A stretch of DNA of 64,000 nucleotides from positions 62,001 through 126,000 of the forward strand of contig NZ_JBGORW010000008.1 of assembly GCF_041538065.1 (NCBI RefSeq). Direction: 5' to 3'. The translations under genes and the position numbers were made by a program. Below the pieces are notes generated by a model. That model saw only the letters and a list, made by a program, of their open reading frames with translations. It did not search any database and was not told the origin of the DNA. Of this stretch, positions 9,133-17,643 are shown piece after piece; within the stretch, counting starts at the first letter, position 1; every line of letters starts with the position of its first letter. This DNA comes from Leptotrichia hongkongensis (GTDB taxonomy: Bacteria > Fusobacteriota > Fusobacteriia > Fusobacteriales > Leptotrichiaceae).

Positions 9133-10074
9133 CTACATCAACTCATATTCAATCTCATTTTTAATACAAAATTTCACTATTTCTTCATAAAGACTTTCAT
9201 AATTTTCATAAATCATATCTTTTCTGAAATTTTTAAATTCAGAATTTGGACAAGCTCCCAATGTGAATATTCTTTTTCCAAATTTTCCTGTTATTTTTAA
9301 TCTTCTGGTTTTAAAAAGCGTTGTTAAAGTAACTATGTCTGAATTAGTAACTTTAATTTCTTTTATATCAGATTTGTTGTATTCTACATTATCAATAATA
9401 ATCACATCTTTTATAATTTTTATAGTTCTAGGTGTAAGTTTATTTAATTTTATTAGAGAAAATACATTTAAACCAACAATGACCAAATAAGCAATTAAAA
9501 AGAATGCTCTATTATTTATATTAGCTGCTGCCAATATTAACAATAAAAATGTAACGATTGTATCAACAATAAAATTTCCAAATTTTTCTTTAATTAATCT
9601 TTCCCTAGGAATTGTAAATAATCTGTTTTTTATTACTGTGTTATTTTTTTTATATTGAATTTCATATATTGCTTTCTCAAGTTCTATACTAGCTTTAAGT
9701 CCAAGGGAATAAATAGGGATTTCAAATTTATTTATCGACATATACTTACATTTGTACCTGCTTCTATAAGCTCTTTTTTCCTTATAGTACGTTTTGATAT
9801 TGCTTCCAGTTATCTTTGCACGATGGCATTCTCTTCCATCTTCATAATAAACTAAAATATCTTTTAAAATTACTACTTTCCGATTAAACTCAAAATTTAC
9901 CTTTAACAAAACTACTACACCAACCAATAATATTATCAAAAAAAGCTGGTCAAATATCTCACTTCCTTTAAATAAAAAAACTATTAATCCTATCAAAAAA
10001 ATTGCTATTCCAAGCTTTATCAATTTTTCACTCCACAGCATTTTAAACTCTTGAATTTTCTCATTCAATCCCAT
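9133..10074 (-). CDS. membrane protein of unknown function
   Basis: 313 residues that I do not recognise. Two membrane segments near the N-terminus (about 18-35 and 38-57) are followed by a soluble stretch with many Tyr/Lys/Arg (about 60-160). A second pair of membrane segments follows (about 168-186 and 190-207), then a C-terminal soluble domain with beta-like spacing (ITLTTLFKTRRLKITGKFGKRIFTLG). This repeated layout, two helices then a PH-like beta region, suggests an internal duplication of a YdbS/PH-like membrane module, but this is inference. ATG at 10074 with GGGAG upstream. Sits 16 nt after the polymerase gene and 21 nt before the acetyltransferase. Confidence 0.7.
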   Translation of the reverse strand: MGLNEKIQEFKMLWSEKLIKLGIAIFLIGLIVFLFKGSEIFDQLFLIILLVGVVVLLKVNFEFNRKVVILKDILVYYEDGRECHRAKITGSNIKTYYKEKRAYRSRYKCKYMSINKFEIPIYSLGLKASIELEKAIYEIQYKKNNTVIKNRLFTIPRERLIKEKFGNFIVDTIVTFLLLILAAANINNRAFFLIAYLVIVGLNVFSLIKLNKLTPRTIKIIKDVIIIDNVEYNKSDIKEIKVTNSDIVTLTTLFKTRRLKITGKFGKRIFTLGACPNSEFKNFRKDMIYENYESLYEEIVKFCIKNEIEYELM

Positions 10075-10090
10075 TCAACTCCCTAAAAAA

Positions 10091-11485
10091 TCAAATTAAT
10101 TCCTTCTTTTCCGCAATTTTCCTATACATGTAGTCAAAACTGAAAATTATCACATAAACTGCTATTAACATTGCCATATTTTTTATTAGACCTTCCCCGA
10201 AGAATGAGCCTCTTGGGATATAAAATAAATTTGGTATGAAGTAATAGCTTGTTAGTAATAAAAATCTATTTTTTACAACATATTTTTCATATTTTATAAT
10301 AAAAATTCCAAGCAGAATTGAGATTATAATTAACCAGAAGTAGCCTAAATCATACATTTCTGCAATATAGTTTGAGCCGATTCCTTCTCCTTTCAAATAA
10401 GCACCTGAATTTAGGTAATATGTTAATTTATCCGCAATGGAGTTGGTTGTGGCAAGTGTTTCAAGCGACTGTGGCTTAAAGCCGAACATTCCCTGCAAGA
10501 TGTAGGGATAACTTCCGTTCCCAACAATGCTGTGCTTAAAATTGATTGTGTAGCCAAGCACAAGATAACTTACTCCTTGAGAAAATAGAAAATTAAAAAT
10601 TGTGTTTACCAAATCCAGACTGAATATTTTTTTACTTCGCACAGATACCAGAATTTGTGAAAAAATCACGGTAAAGCCTACTAATTTTACCATTGTCTTG
10701 GCTTTTATCCTGATTCCATAGACTTTTGCGTAATACCACATTATAAAAAGCAGCTGTGTCAAAAATATTGCTCTTGCCCCCTTGAACGAATCCAGCAGTT
10801 TTACCATAAGATAAAGTGAAGAAATTGTCAAAAATTTTCTTTTGGATGGAATTGAAATTAAAAATATCAAAAATCCAATTGTCATAACTGTACCAGAGCC
10901 TTTTGTAAATGCAGGATAATCAACCCCTTTTAAAATTCCAGTATAATAAGCCTCGTATCCAGCCCGCAAAATAACCCTTAGCTGAATAAACATCTTGTAG
11001 GCTAAAGCTGGCAATGAAATTATAAACAGAGCCATTCCGACATTCGTAAACAGCCTTCTGCTTTCAAGCATAACACTGCTTCTAATCTCATTAATCTTCT
11101 CATTTGAAATCGCAATGAAAAATCCTAGATGCGTAAACAGTAATACTAGCAGAAAAACATTTATTATCTCATTTCTCACATCATAAAAAAAATAAAAATT
11201 AGCAAACTTCGTAGCCCATCCAAACTCCCTATAATTCACAATATCCAAAAATATCCTTGTAAAATTAAACAAAAACAGCGTATACAAAAAAATCATATAC
11301 GAATTTAGCCACTCCAAATAAATTTTCGCCGTAAAAAACGTATAAATATAAACACCCATAAGCAGACATTCCAAAAATTTCATCTCCAGCGCCTCATTCT
11401 GAAAAGTAACTACATTTTTCAAAAACAGCACAAACGCAATAAAAAATATATGAAATATCAAAAACCCAATTTTATCTTTTTTCAT
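10091..11485 (-). CDS. Wzy-like O-antigen/oligosaccharide repeat-unit polymerase
   Basis: 464 residues from the ATG at 11485, chosen because GAGGT lies 6-7 nt upstream; an in-frame TTG at 11506 would add 7 residues. The protein is almost entirely hydrophobic, with about 10-12 membrane helices. A long loop near residues 320-390 (GNGSYPYILQGMFGFKPQSL, then YLNSGAYLKGEGIGSNYIAEMYDLG) matches the catalytic periplasmic loop style of O-antigen polymerases. Such enzymes link lipid-carried repeat units at the outer face of the inner membrane. It is first in the minus-strand polysaccharide locus, behind the promoter at 11536-11564. No flippase (Wzx) or ligase is seen in the window. Confidence 0.8.
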   Translation of the reverse strand: MKKDKIGFLIFHIFFIAFVLFLKNVVTFQNEALEMKFLECLLMGVYIYTFFTAKIYLEWLNSYMIFLYTLFLFNFTRIFLDIVNYREFGWATKFANFYFFYDVRNEIINVFLLVLLFTHLGFFIAISNEKINEIRSSVMLESRRLFTNVGMALFIISLPALAYKMFIQLRVILRAGYEAYYTGILKGVDYPAFTKGSGTVMTIGFLIFLISIPSKRKFLTISSLYLMVKLLDSFKGARAIFLTQLLFIMWYYAKVYGIRIKAKTMVKLVGFTVIFSQILVSVRSKKIFSLDLVNTIFNFLFSQGVSYLVLGYTINFKHSIVGNGSYPYILQGMFGFKPQSLETLATTNSIADKLTYYLNSGAYLKGEGIGSNYIAEMYDLGYFWLIIISILLGIFIIKYEKYVVKNRFLLLTSYYFIPNLFYIPRGSFFGEGLIKNMAMLIAVYVIIFSFDYMYRKIAEKKELI

Positions 11486-11535
11486 CAATTTACCTCTATT
11501 TTTCAAAATTTTTTCTTATATTATTTTCTTCTAAA

Positions 11536-11564
11536 ATTTTATCATATCGGTATTAAAACTTCAA
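11536..11564 (-). promoter_or_regulatory. promoter of the polysaccharide locus
   Basis: On the minus strand, TTGAAG (11559-11564) and TAAAAT (11536-11541) are 17 nt apart with a TG extended -10. It lies about 50 bases upstream of the polymerase ATG. The remainder of 11486-11732 is AT-rich with no other signal that I can support. Confidence 0.6.
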
Positions 11565-11732
11565 TCAGAAATGTTGTATTTTAATATAAAATCTATCTTT
11601 TAGATTATTTAATTTTTTTACTTTAAAATAGTTTGATGAATAATAGTTCACATTTACTAAATAAAAAAAATCAAATCTTTCACAAATTAATTGAAAAACT
11701 TGACTTTTTTCTTACTCTATTTTATTGTGACT

Positions 11733-11789
11733 TTAAATATTTTTTTTAAGTTTTGCCGCACCAGTGGATATAATCACTTCCGTTTCCAT
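11733..11789 (-). pseudogene. truncated RelE/ParE-type toxin remnant
   Basis: An 18-codon ORF begins at an ATG 2 nt after the antitoxin stop, exactly where a toxin gene would start in a two-gene TA operon. It reads METEVIISTGAAKLKKNI and stops. The opening (IISTGAAK.LKK) resembles the first beta strand and helix of RelE-type toxins, which cleave mRNA on the ribosome. Downstream I find no continuation in any minus frame before the polysaccharide promoter, so most of the toxin appears deleted. Family assignment from so few residues is tentative. Confidence 0.45.
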
Positions 11790-11791
11790 TA

Positions 11792-12130
11792 TTAATCCTC
11801 CCCAAATACATCCTCATAACTTACTCCGTTTTTTTCTGTGTCTGATATTAATTTCTGAATTGCAGGCTTGACATTATTTTTTCTTACTTTAAATTCTTTT
11901 AGAAGTTCTTCTCCTGAATATCCTTCCTTTATCAAGTCCTCCAAAATCAAATCTGAAAATTCCATATCTTCATTTTCTTTTACAGGCGTTACAATCAAAG
12001 AGCCTTTGCTAACCTTTATTTTTGCCTCTTTTGTAAAACCTAGATATTCCATAACTTTTTTAGGAATTGTAATCTGATTTTTAGAAGAAATCGAGATTGT
12101 CTTATTTATTTCCAAAATATTACTTTCCAT
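11792..12130 (-). CDS. AbrB/SpoVT-MazE-type antitoxin or transcription regulator
   Basis: 112 residues. The N-terminal half (about residues 9-52) is a swapped-hairpin AbrB domain: SISSKNQITIPKKVMEYLGF, then KIKVSKGSLIVTPV. The C-terminal half is acidic and would be the toxin-binding part in a TA antitoxin (DLILEDLIKEGYSGEELLKEF). ATG at 12130 with AAGGAG upstream. It probably binds DNA as a dimer and represses its own promoter. The gene that should follow, a toxin, survives only as an 18-codon remnant, so this is likely an orphan antitoxin. Confidence 0.82.
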   Translation of the reverse strand: MESNILEINKTISISSKNQITIPKKVMEYLGFTKEAKIKVSKGSLIVTPVKENEDMEFSDLILEDLIKEGYSGEELLKEFKVRKNNVKPAIQKLISDTEKNGVSYEDVFGED

Positions 12131-12522
12131 AAAAATCTCCTTTTTTGGTTTCTTTGTTTCTTGGTAAAATTATAAACCTAATTTCAGATTTTGTCAATTT
12201 AAATTTCAGATCAAAAATATCAATCAAATATTTATAATTAGTCTATGTTGAGTAAATTAAAGTATCGGTCTAATCATAAGTATTGTAAAATAATTTTAAT
12301 TATCAGGATAAAGATTTAAAGTAATGAGTAAATCCGTAAAAAAATATAATAAAATAGTAAAAGCTGCCACTAAACAAAACAGTCTGATGCTAAACCCAAT
12401 TATATAATGAAAATACATTTTAAATATAAAGAAAATTAACTTGATTTTTTCTAATTTCAAGTTAAAATTTAATATAGGATAGAATTTCTTAAAAATGGAA
12501 ATATATATAGGGAGGAAATGTT
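12131..12522. other. intergenic region with a possible 27-codon ORF
   Basis: This 392-base gap separates divergent genes. A plus-strand ORF of 27 codons lies at 12324-12407 (starts MSKSVKKYNK, ends MLNPII) but has no well-placed ribosome site; it may be chance. At 12439-12465 a 7-bp inverted repeat (AACTTGA / TCAAGTT) flanks a 12-nt loop about 60 bases before the EF-G-like gene. TAGAAT at 12480 could be its -10 with a weak -35. Nothing else is evident. Confidence 0.3.
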
Positions 12523-14520
12523 ATGAGAATATATGACAGCAGTAACATTAGAAACATTGGTATTTTGGGACATAGCGGTTCTGGAAAAAGTAATATGGTG
12601 GAAGGTCTTGAATTTACAGCAGGGCTTGCCAGCCGTATTACAGGTAATGAAAATGATACTAAAATTACAAGTTCTCTCAGCCTTCATACCATAGAATATC
12701 AAGGGACAAAATATAATTTTGTAGATATTCCAGGCTATAGTGATTTTTTTGGAGAAGTTGAATCTGGACTTGCGGCAGTTGATGGAGCTATTATTATTGT
12801 TGATGGGACTACTGATTTGACAGTTGGGACTGAAACGGCTCTTGAACTTACAGACAGCAGAAATATTCCACGATTTATCTTTGTAAACAAAATTGACAAT
12901 GAAAAGGCAGACTATGAAAAGATTCTTTCACAATTAAGAGAAAAATATGGAAAACGAATTGCTCCATTTCATGTGGCTTGGGGAAAAGGAAATGGATTTA
13001 GAGGTCATATTAATGTAGTTGATATGTTTGCAAGAGAGTTTGATAAAGGAAAAAATGAGTGCAAGACTGTAGATATGCCAGCTGATATGGACAATCAGAT
13101 AAATCCTGTTCGTGAAATGCTGTTAGAGGCTGTTGCAGAAACAGATGAGGAATTAATGGATAAATATTTTAATGGGATTGAATTTACAACAGCTGAAATT
13201 CATCGTGGACTTAGACAGGGAGTGCTTGACTGTTCAGTAATTCCTGTTATTTGTGGTTCAACTTTAAAAAATATCGGACTTCATACAGCTTTTGATATTG
13301 TAAAGGACTTTTTGCCATCGCCTTCTGATAATCAAAAGATACAGCCTGAAAAAAATGAGTTCGTTTGCCAGATTTTCAAGACAACTATAGATTCTTTCCT
13401 TGGAAAAGTTTCTTATGCCAAAATTTATTCTGGTGAAATCAAGCAAGATAGCGATGTTTTTAACATTAATAAAAAAACGAAAGAAAAAATTGGGAAAATA
13501 AATACATTTGTAACAAATAAAATGGAAGAAATTCAAAAAGGAATTGCAGGAGACATTGTCGTATTCTCAAAATTTAACAGCACAGGTACTTCTGATACAT
13601 TATCAGCAAGTGAGAAGGAAACTTCATTAAAGGATATAACTTTTCCAAAACCGCAGTTATTTGTGGCAATAGAGCCTATAAATAAAAATGATGATGAAAA
13701 AATGTCATTAGGACTCAATCGTCTAATGGAAGAAGATCCAGCATTCAGATGGCACAGAAACCTTGAAACAAACCAGACAATTCTCGGAGTACAAGGAGAG
13801 CTGCATTGTGCCACAGTTATCGAAAAATTAAAAGCAAAATTCGGAATAACAATAAAAACTGTAGAATTAAAAGTTCCGTACAGGGAAACAATTAAAGGTA
13901 CTTCTGATGTTCAGGGAAAACATAAGAAACAGTCTGGAGGGCATGGACAATATGGAGATGTATTAATTAAATTTTCACATATCAACGATGAAGATTTTGT
14001 CTTTGAAGAAACAATCACAGGAGGAAGCGTTCCAAAATCATATATTCCAGCGGTAGAAAAAGGATTAAGGGAATCTCTTAAGGAAGGGGTGCTGGCAGGA
14101 TATCCTGTAACGAATATAAAAGCAGTTTTATACGACGGATCGTATCACGATGTTGATTCTTCTGAACTAGCCTTCAAAATTGCAGCAAACTTGGCTTTCA
14201 AGAAAGGAATGCTTGAGGCAAAACCTATATTGCTCGAACCAATTATGGAGCTTACAATCATCGTTCCAGAAGAATATATTGGAGATATAATAGGAGATAT
14301 TAACAAAAAACGTGGAAAAGTAATGGGAATGGAGGCTCACAAAGGAACAAAACAAAAAATTACTGCCGAAGCTCCAATGTCTGAAACTTTCAAATATGCC
14401 AACGAATTAAAGGCAATCACGCAGGGACGGGGATACTTTGAAATGAAACTCATAAGATACGAAGAATTAATGGGAGATTTGGCACAAAAAGTAATTGAAA
14501 GCAGAAAAAATAGAAACTAA
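12523..14520 (+). CDS. elongation factor G-like GTPase (EF-G2 / FusA2 type)
   Basis: 665 residues, about 30 shorter than canonical EF-G, with the same domain order. The GTPase has P-loop GHSGSGKS (16-23), G3 DIPGYSDF (68-75) and G4 NKID near 122. Domain II follows, then domains III-V, including a domain IV segment KHKKQSGGHGQYGDV and a C-terminal EF-G fold ending ITQGRGYFEM. The canonical DTPGH histidine that activates GTP hydrolysis is Tyr72, and the switch I RGIT motif is absent; both are usual in the EF-G-like subgroup. It has strong ribosome site GGGAGGAAATGTT. Known members bind ribosomes and GTP, but their role is not settled. Single-gene transcript ending at the terminator at 14536. 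Confidence 0.88.
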   Translation: MRIYDSSNIRNIGILGHSGSGKSNMVEGLEFTAGLASRITGNENDTKITSSLSLHTIEYQGTKYNFVDIPGYSDFFGEVESGLAAVDGAIIIVDGTTDLTVGTETALELTDSRNIPRFIFVNKIDNEKADYEKILSQLREKYGKRIAPFHVAWGKGNGFRGHINVVDMFAREFDKGKNECKTVDMPADMDNQINPVREMLLEAVAETDEELMDKYFNGIEFTTAEIHRGLRQGVLDCSVIPVICGSTLKNIGLHTAFDIVKDFLPSPSDNQKIQPEKNEFVCQIFKTTIDSFLGKVSYAKIYSGEIKQDSDVFNINKKTKEKIGKINTFVTNKMEEIQKGIAGDIVVFSKFNSTGTSDTLSASEKETSLKDITFPKPQLFVAIEPINKNDDEKMSLGLNRLMEEDPAFRWHRNLETNQTILGVQGELHCATVIEKLKAKFGITIKTVELKVPYRETIKGTSDVQGKHKKQSGGHGQYGDVLIKFSHINDEDFVFEETITGGSVPKSYIPAVEKGLRESLKEGVLAGYPVTNIKAVLYDGSYHDVDSSELAFKIAANLAFKKGMLEAKPILLEPIMELTIIVPEEYIGDIIGDINKKRGKVMGMEAHKGTKQKITAEAPMSETFKYANELKAITQGRGYFEMKLIRYEELMGDLAQKVIESRKNRN

Positions 14521-14535
14521 CTAAAATTTTTTCAG

Positions 14536-14575
14536 AAAAAGAGAGAAATTAAACAATATATTTTTCTCTTTTTTT
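14536..14575 (+). terminator. intrinsic terminator after the EF-G-like gene
   Basis: AAAAAGAGAGAAA pairs with TTTTTCTCTTTTT (one mismatch) around an AT-rich loop and ends in a T run, 16 bases after the stop. Confidence 0.75.
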
Positions 14576-14617
14576 GAATATCAAACTACTAAATTATTAA
14601 TACGAAAAGGAGAAAAA

Positions 14618-15205
14618 ATGGGATTAATTTTTGTTACTGGCGGAGCTAAAAGCGGAAAGAGCAAGTTTGCAGAAGAAATGCTGTTAAAATTAAATAATGG
14701 AAAACAAAAAAATGTATATTTAGCTACTTCAATTGTCTTTGATGAGGAAATGAAGGAAAAGGTGAGACTACACAAAGAAAGACGTGAAAACAATTGGGTT
14801 ACCGTCGAAACTTACAAAAATTTTGAAATTTCATTAAATGATTTTTTTAAAAATAATAATGAAATACAGCACAACATGCTTGTAGACTGCCTTACAAATA
14901 TGGTTACTAATATAATTTTTGAAGAAAGAGATATTGACTGGGATAATTTTGATAAAAATTTATATGTTCAAATTGTGGAAAAATTAAATAAAAATGTGGA
15001 AAATTCAGTAAATGAACTTCTTAAAGTCAGTCAAAATTTTGAAAATGTAATAATTGTATCAAATGAACTGGGAATGGGGCTTGTTCCTAGTTATCCTCTT
15101 GGAAGGTATTTTCGTGAAATTGCTGGAAAAATGAATCAGATTGTTGCAGAAAAGGCAGATGAGGTATATTTTGTAGTTTCTGGAATTCCAATGAAAATAA
15201 AATAA
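14618..15205 (+). CDS. cobU: cobinamide kinase / cobinamide-phosphate guanylyltransferase
   Basis: 195 residues (family about 180). P-loop GGAKSGKS at 8-15, the LHKERRENNWVTVE segment carrying the guanylylated-His region, LVDCLTNMVTN and SNELGMGLVPSYPLGRYFRE near the C-terminus are all CobU/CobP signatures. The enzyme phosphorylates adenosylcobinamide and then transfers GMP, making the precursor for lower-ligand attachment of cobalamin. No other cobalamin gene is in the window, so it may serve corrinoid salvage with genes elsewhere. ATG at 14618 with AAGGAG. Only 40 bases separate it from the preceding terminator. It ends 39 bases before the cyclo-ligase gene, probably the same transcript. 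Confidence 0.9.
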   Translation: MGLIFVTGGAKSGKSKFAEEMLLKLNNGKQKNVYLATSIVFDEEMKEKVRLHKERRENNWVTVETYKNFEISLNDFFKNNNEIQHNMLVDCLTNMVTNIIFEERDIDWDNFDKNLYVQIVEKLNKNVENSVNELLKVSQNFENVIIVSNELGMGLVPSYPLGRYFREIAGKMNQIVAEKADEVYFVVSGIPMKIK

Positions 15206-15244
15206 TTTAATAATAGGCGGGATTTTATAAAGGAGAATTTCCAT

Positions 15245-15826
15245 ATGAAAAAAACAAAAACAGATTTACAGATAAAAAAAGATAAAATTAGAAAAGAAAT
15301 TCTGGCAAAAAGGAATATTCTTTCTGATAAAGATATTAATGAAAAAAGTGATTTAATCATAAAAAATTTGGCTTCATATATTGAGAATGTTCAAAATATA
15401 ATGATTTTTATGGATATGAAAACCGAAGTGAAAATCACAAAGCTACTAGAACTTTATCCCAAGAAAAATTTTTTTATTTCTAAAATTACAAATAGCAAGA
15501 ATAGAGAAATGAAAATCAATAAATATAATAAAAATGAACTTATTTTACACAAATTTGGATATTATGAATCTTCTTCCAACGATTTTTATGATGAAGAAAT
15601 ATTGGATGTTGTCATCGTTCCTGCTCTTGCCTTTGATTCTAAGAAAAATCGGATTGGGTTTGGTGGAGGATATTATGACACTTTTTTGGAAAAAGTCAGA
15701 CAGAAAAATAATAAAGCTCTATTTATTGGAGTTTGTTATGATTTTCAGATAATTGATAACATTCCAACTGAAAAACATGATGTAACTTTAGATTTTGTAG
15801 TTAGTGAAAATAAAATTATAATCTAA
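15245..15826 (+). CDS. 5-formyltetrahydrofolate cyclo-ligase
   Basis: 193 residues. N-terminal basic helix (KIRKEILAKRNILSDKDI), then MIFMDMKTEVKI and the diagnostic ATP-binding loop NRIGFGGGYYDTFL near residues 137-150, followed by IGVCYDFQIIDNIPTEKHDV. Catalyses ATP-driven conversion of 5-formyl-THF to 5,10-methenyl-THF in folate salvage. In many bacteria this gene sits with 6S RNA or with unrelated metabolic genes; here it follows cobU by 39 bases. Ribosome site AAAGGAG with normal spacing at 15245. Gene names in use vary (ygfA, fau, mthfs). Confidence 0.93.
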   Translation: MKKTKTDLQIKKDKIRKEILAKRNILSDKDINEKSDLIIKNLASYIENVQNIMIFMDMKTEVKITKLLELYPKKNFFISKITNSKNREMKINKYNKNELILHKFGYYESSSNDFYDEEILDVVIVPALAFDSKKNRIGFGGGYYDTFLEKVRQKNNKALFIGVCYDFQIIDNIPTEKHDVTLDFVVSENKIII

Positions 15827-16134
15827 CTCTGTTCTCGTTTTAAAATAGAATTGCTATATATAATTTTTGAAAAAAATATAAAAAAATAAATTTTTTTCCT
15901 TGAAATTATAAAAAAAAAATGATACTATATATTGCTAAAAAATGAAAAGATTTGAATAGTGTAACATTAAAATATAAACTCTATTAGATAAGTTGGATAC
16001 ATTTAAGGATTAGAGCATATTTCAATTCGGACTACAACTAAAACTGAATCAGTCCGAATTTATTATTTTAAAATTTTTTATTGGTCATAAAAAAGTCTTT
16101 TAAGAAGGCTAAAATTTTAGAAAGGAGAGTTATT
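15827..16134 (+). other. upstream region of the Spherulin-4 gene with a perfect 10-bp hairpin
   Basis: AATTCGGACT (16024-16033) pairs perfectly with AGTCCGAATT (16051-16060) around a 17-nt loop, followed by TATTATTTT. It could be a terminator for the cyclo-ligase transcript or an operator for the next gene. Possible promoter elements precede it: TTGAAT (15952-15957) and TAAACT (15975-15980), 17 nt apart. If that promoter is used, the hairpin would lie in the 5' leader of the next gene. Confidence 0.45.
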
Positions 16135-17502
16135 ATGAAAAAAAAGTTGAAAAATAATAATTTTTTGATTCCATCCTTTTTAGCAGGCATAACGGGCTTG
16201 GGCTTTGGAAAAGCAGTAAACTCGAATAATAATCCATCCATAAATATTTCAAGCGGCAATTCATTTTCAAATAAACAAAACTTGTTGAATAACGAAAATA
16301 TTGAATTTTCAAAAAATGAAGAAATTTACGATATTATAAAAAGTAATTTAAAAAATGAAAACGAATTTAAAGTGGATTTTGGCTATACAGATGGTTTTCA
16401 TAAAAGCAAGGATGATGATAAAAAAAATAATCATATTATAGATAATGACTTTGCAGAAAATGAAGCAACGATTCCTTACGTCATTATCAATCCTGCAAAT
16501 GGTCCTTCTGACAAGGCTGATTATGACTATGTTGTTCAAATTAAAAAAAACAAGGAGCTTGGAATTAAAAATCTTGGATATGTAACCACAAATGAATATA
16601 CTAAAAGTATCAAAAAAGTATGTTCTGAAATTGACAAATATATACATTTTTATGGCTCTGATAATATTTCTGGAATTTTCCTTGATGAAGTTTCATCAGG
16701 TACAAATCCATTAGAAATCGATTACATGGCACAAATATATAATTATATAAAAAATAAGTATCCCGACTCAATCATAGTCGCAAATCCTGGAGGAACAGTA
16801 ACAGATGAAATGTCCAAATATTCTGATTTATGGCTAACGAGTGAAGTATCTGCAAATAACTATATCAATCATTGGACTCCAAGAACTTACAATTTTGAAA
16901 ATAATCCTGAAAATGCAAGCCGTATTGTCCATGTTGTTCACTCTGCAGCACCAGAACAATATGAAACATTACTAAAATTGTCAAAAGAACGAAATGCAGG
17001 ATTTTTGATGATTACAACCGATGTTCCAAACGTTCCTTATGAAAATTTGCCACAAAATTTTGAAAACTTAATATTATCAATAAACAATCCTGAACTTGAA
17101 AATCTTTCAAATATAAGAAATGATTTAACTGAAACATCAATATTAGATAATTCATACATAAAATCCGAATCTATTGATTCAAAAAATTCTACATCCGAAC
17201 AAATTGTGAATAATACCCAAACAGAAAGCTACAATCATAATTCAGACCAGTTTGTATCTTCTGGAAAATACAGTATCGCTGGAAATCTTGAAATATCGAG
17301 CCTTGATTTTTGGAAACTTTTGGATTTTCATTATAAAGACAACGTAAAAAACTTCTCCAAAAATGTATTCAATCCCCATTTTAACTTTGGATACAATATT
17401 TTAGAAGAATTTATCATAAATGCTTCAAATAAAATAAGTGAATCTGGAGATTTTGAAATTGATACTAAACTCTATTTAAAAAATAGCAATAAAATTATAT
17501 AA
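16135..17502 (+). CDS. exported Spherulin-4 (GH135-like) domain protein
   Basis: 455 residues from the ATG at 16135, set by AAAGGAGAG upstream; the in-frame TTG at 16081 lacks one. The N-terminus is basic then hydrophobic (FLIPSFLAGITGLGFGKAV), a probable export signal or anchor. Residues about 115-325 match the Spherulin-4 family: PYVIINPANGPSD, VTTNEYTKS, SGIFLDEVSSG, IVANPGGTV and LWLTSEVS. The acidic D184/E185 and E237 sit where the fungal family member Sph3 (GH135) has its catalytic acids. Sph3 cleaves an alpha-1,4-GalNAc-containing biofilm polymer, so a matrix- or capsule-cleaving role is plausible here. Residues about 330-455 are Asn/Ser-rich then unknown (SLDFWKLLDFHYKDN); I recognise no domain there. 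Confidence 0.78.
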   Translation: MKKKLKNNNFLIPSFLAGITGLGFGKAVNSNNNPSINISSGNSFSNKQNLLNNENIEFSKNEEIYDIIKSNLKNENEFKVDFGYTDGFHKSKDDDKKNNHIIDNDFAENEATIPYVIINPANGPSDKADYDYVVQIKKNKELGIKNLGYVTTNEYTKSIKKVCSEIDKYIHFYGSDNISGIFLDEVSSGTNPLEIDYMAQIYNYIKNKYPDSIIVANPGGTVTDEMSKYSDLWLTSEVSANNYINHWTPRTYNFENNPENASRIVHVVHSAAPEQYETLLKLSKERNAGFLMITTDVPNVPYENLPQNFENLILSINNPELENLSNIRNDLTETSILDNSYIKSESIDSKNSTSEQIVNNTQTESYNHNSDQFVSSGKYSIAGNLEISSLDFWKLLDFHYKDNVKNFSKNVFNPHFNFGYNILEEFIINASNKISESGDFEIDTKLYLKNSNKII

Positions 17503-17643
17503 TAGTTAATTTGATAGATTTGTTAAAAAAATCAACTCTAATTTTTAAGTATTCGTATAAAAGATTTTTGTTTAGACTTTGAAAAACTGTTTATTATTAA
17601 TAAATATTTTTTCATAATCATATGTTTTTTCTTTTTATATATA

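Noticed and set aside
11486..11506. TTG at 11506 as start of the Wzy-like polymerase
   Set aside because: GAGGT is well placed for the ATG at 11485 but lies downstream of the TTG.
16081..16134. TTG at 16081 as start of the Spherulin-4 protein
   Set aside because: AAAGGAGAG directly precedes the ATG at 16135, which also gives a sensible export signal.
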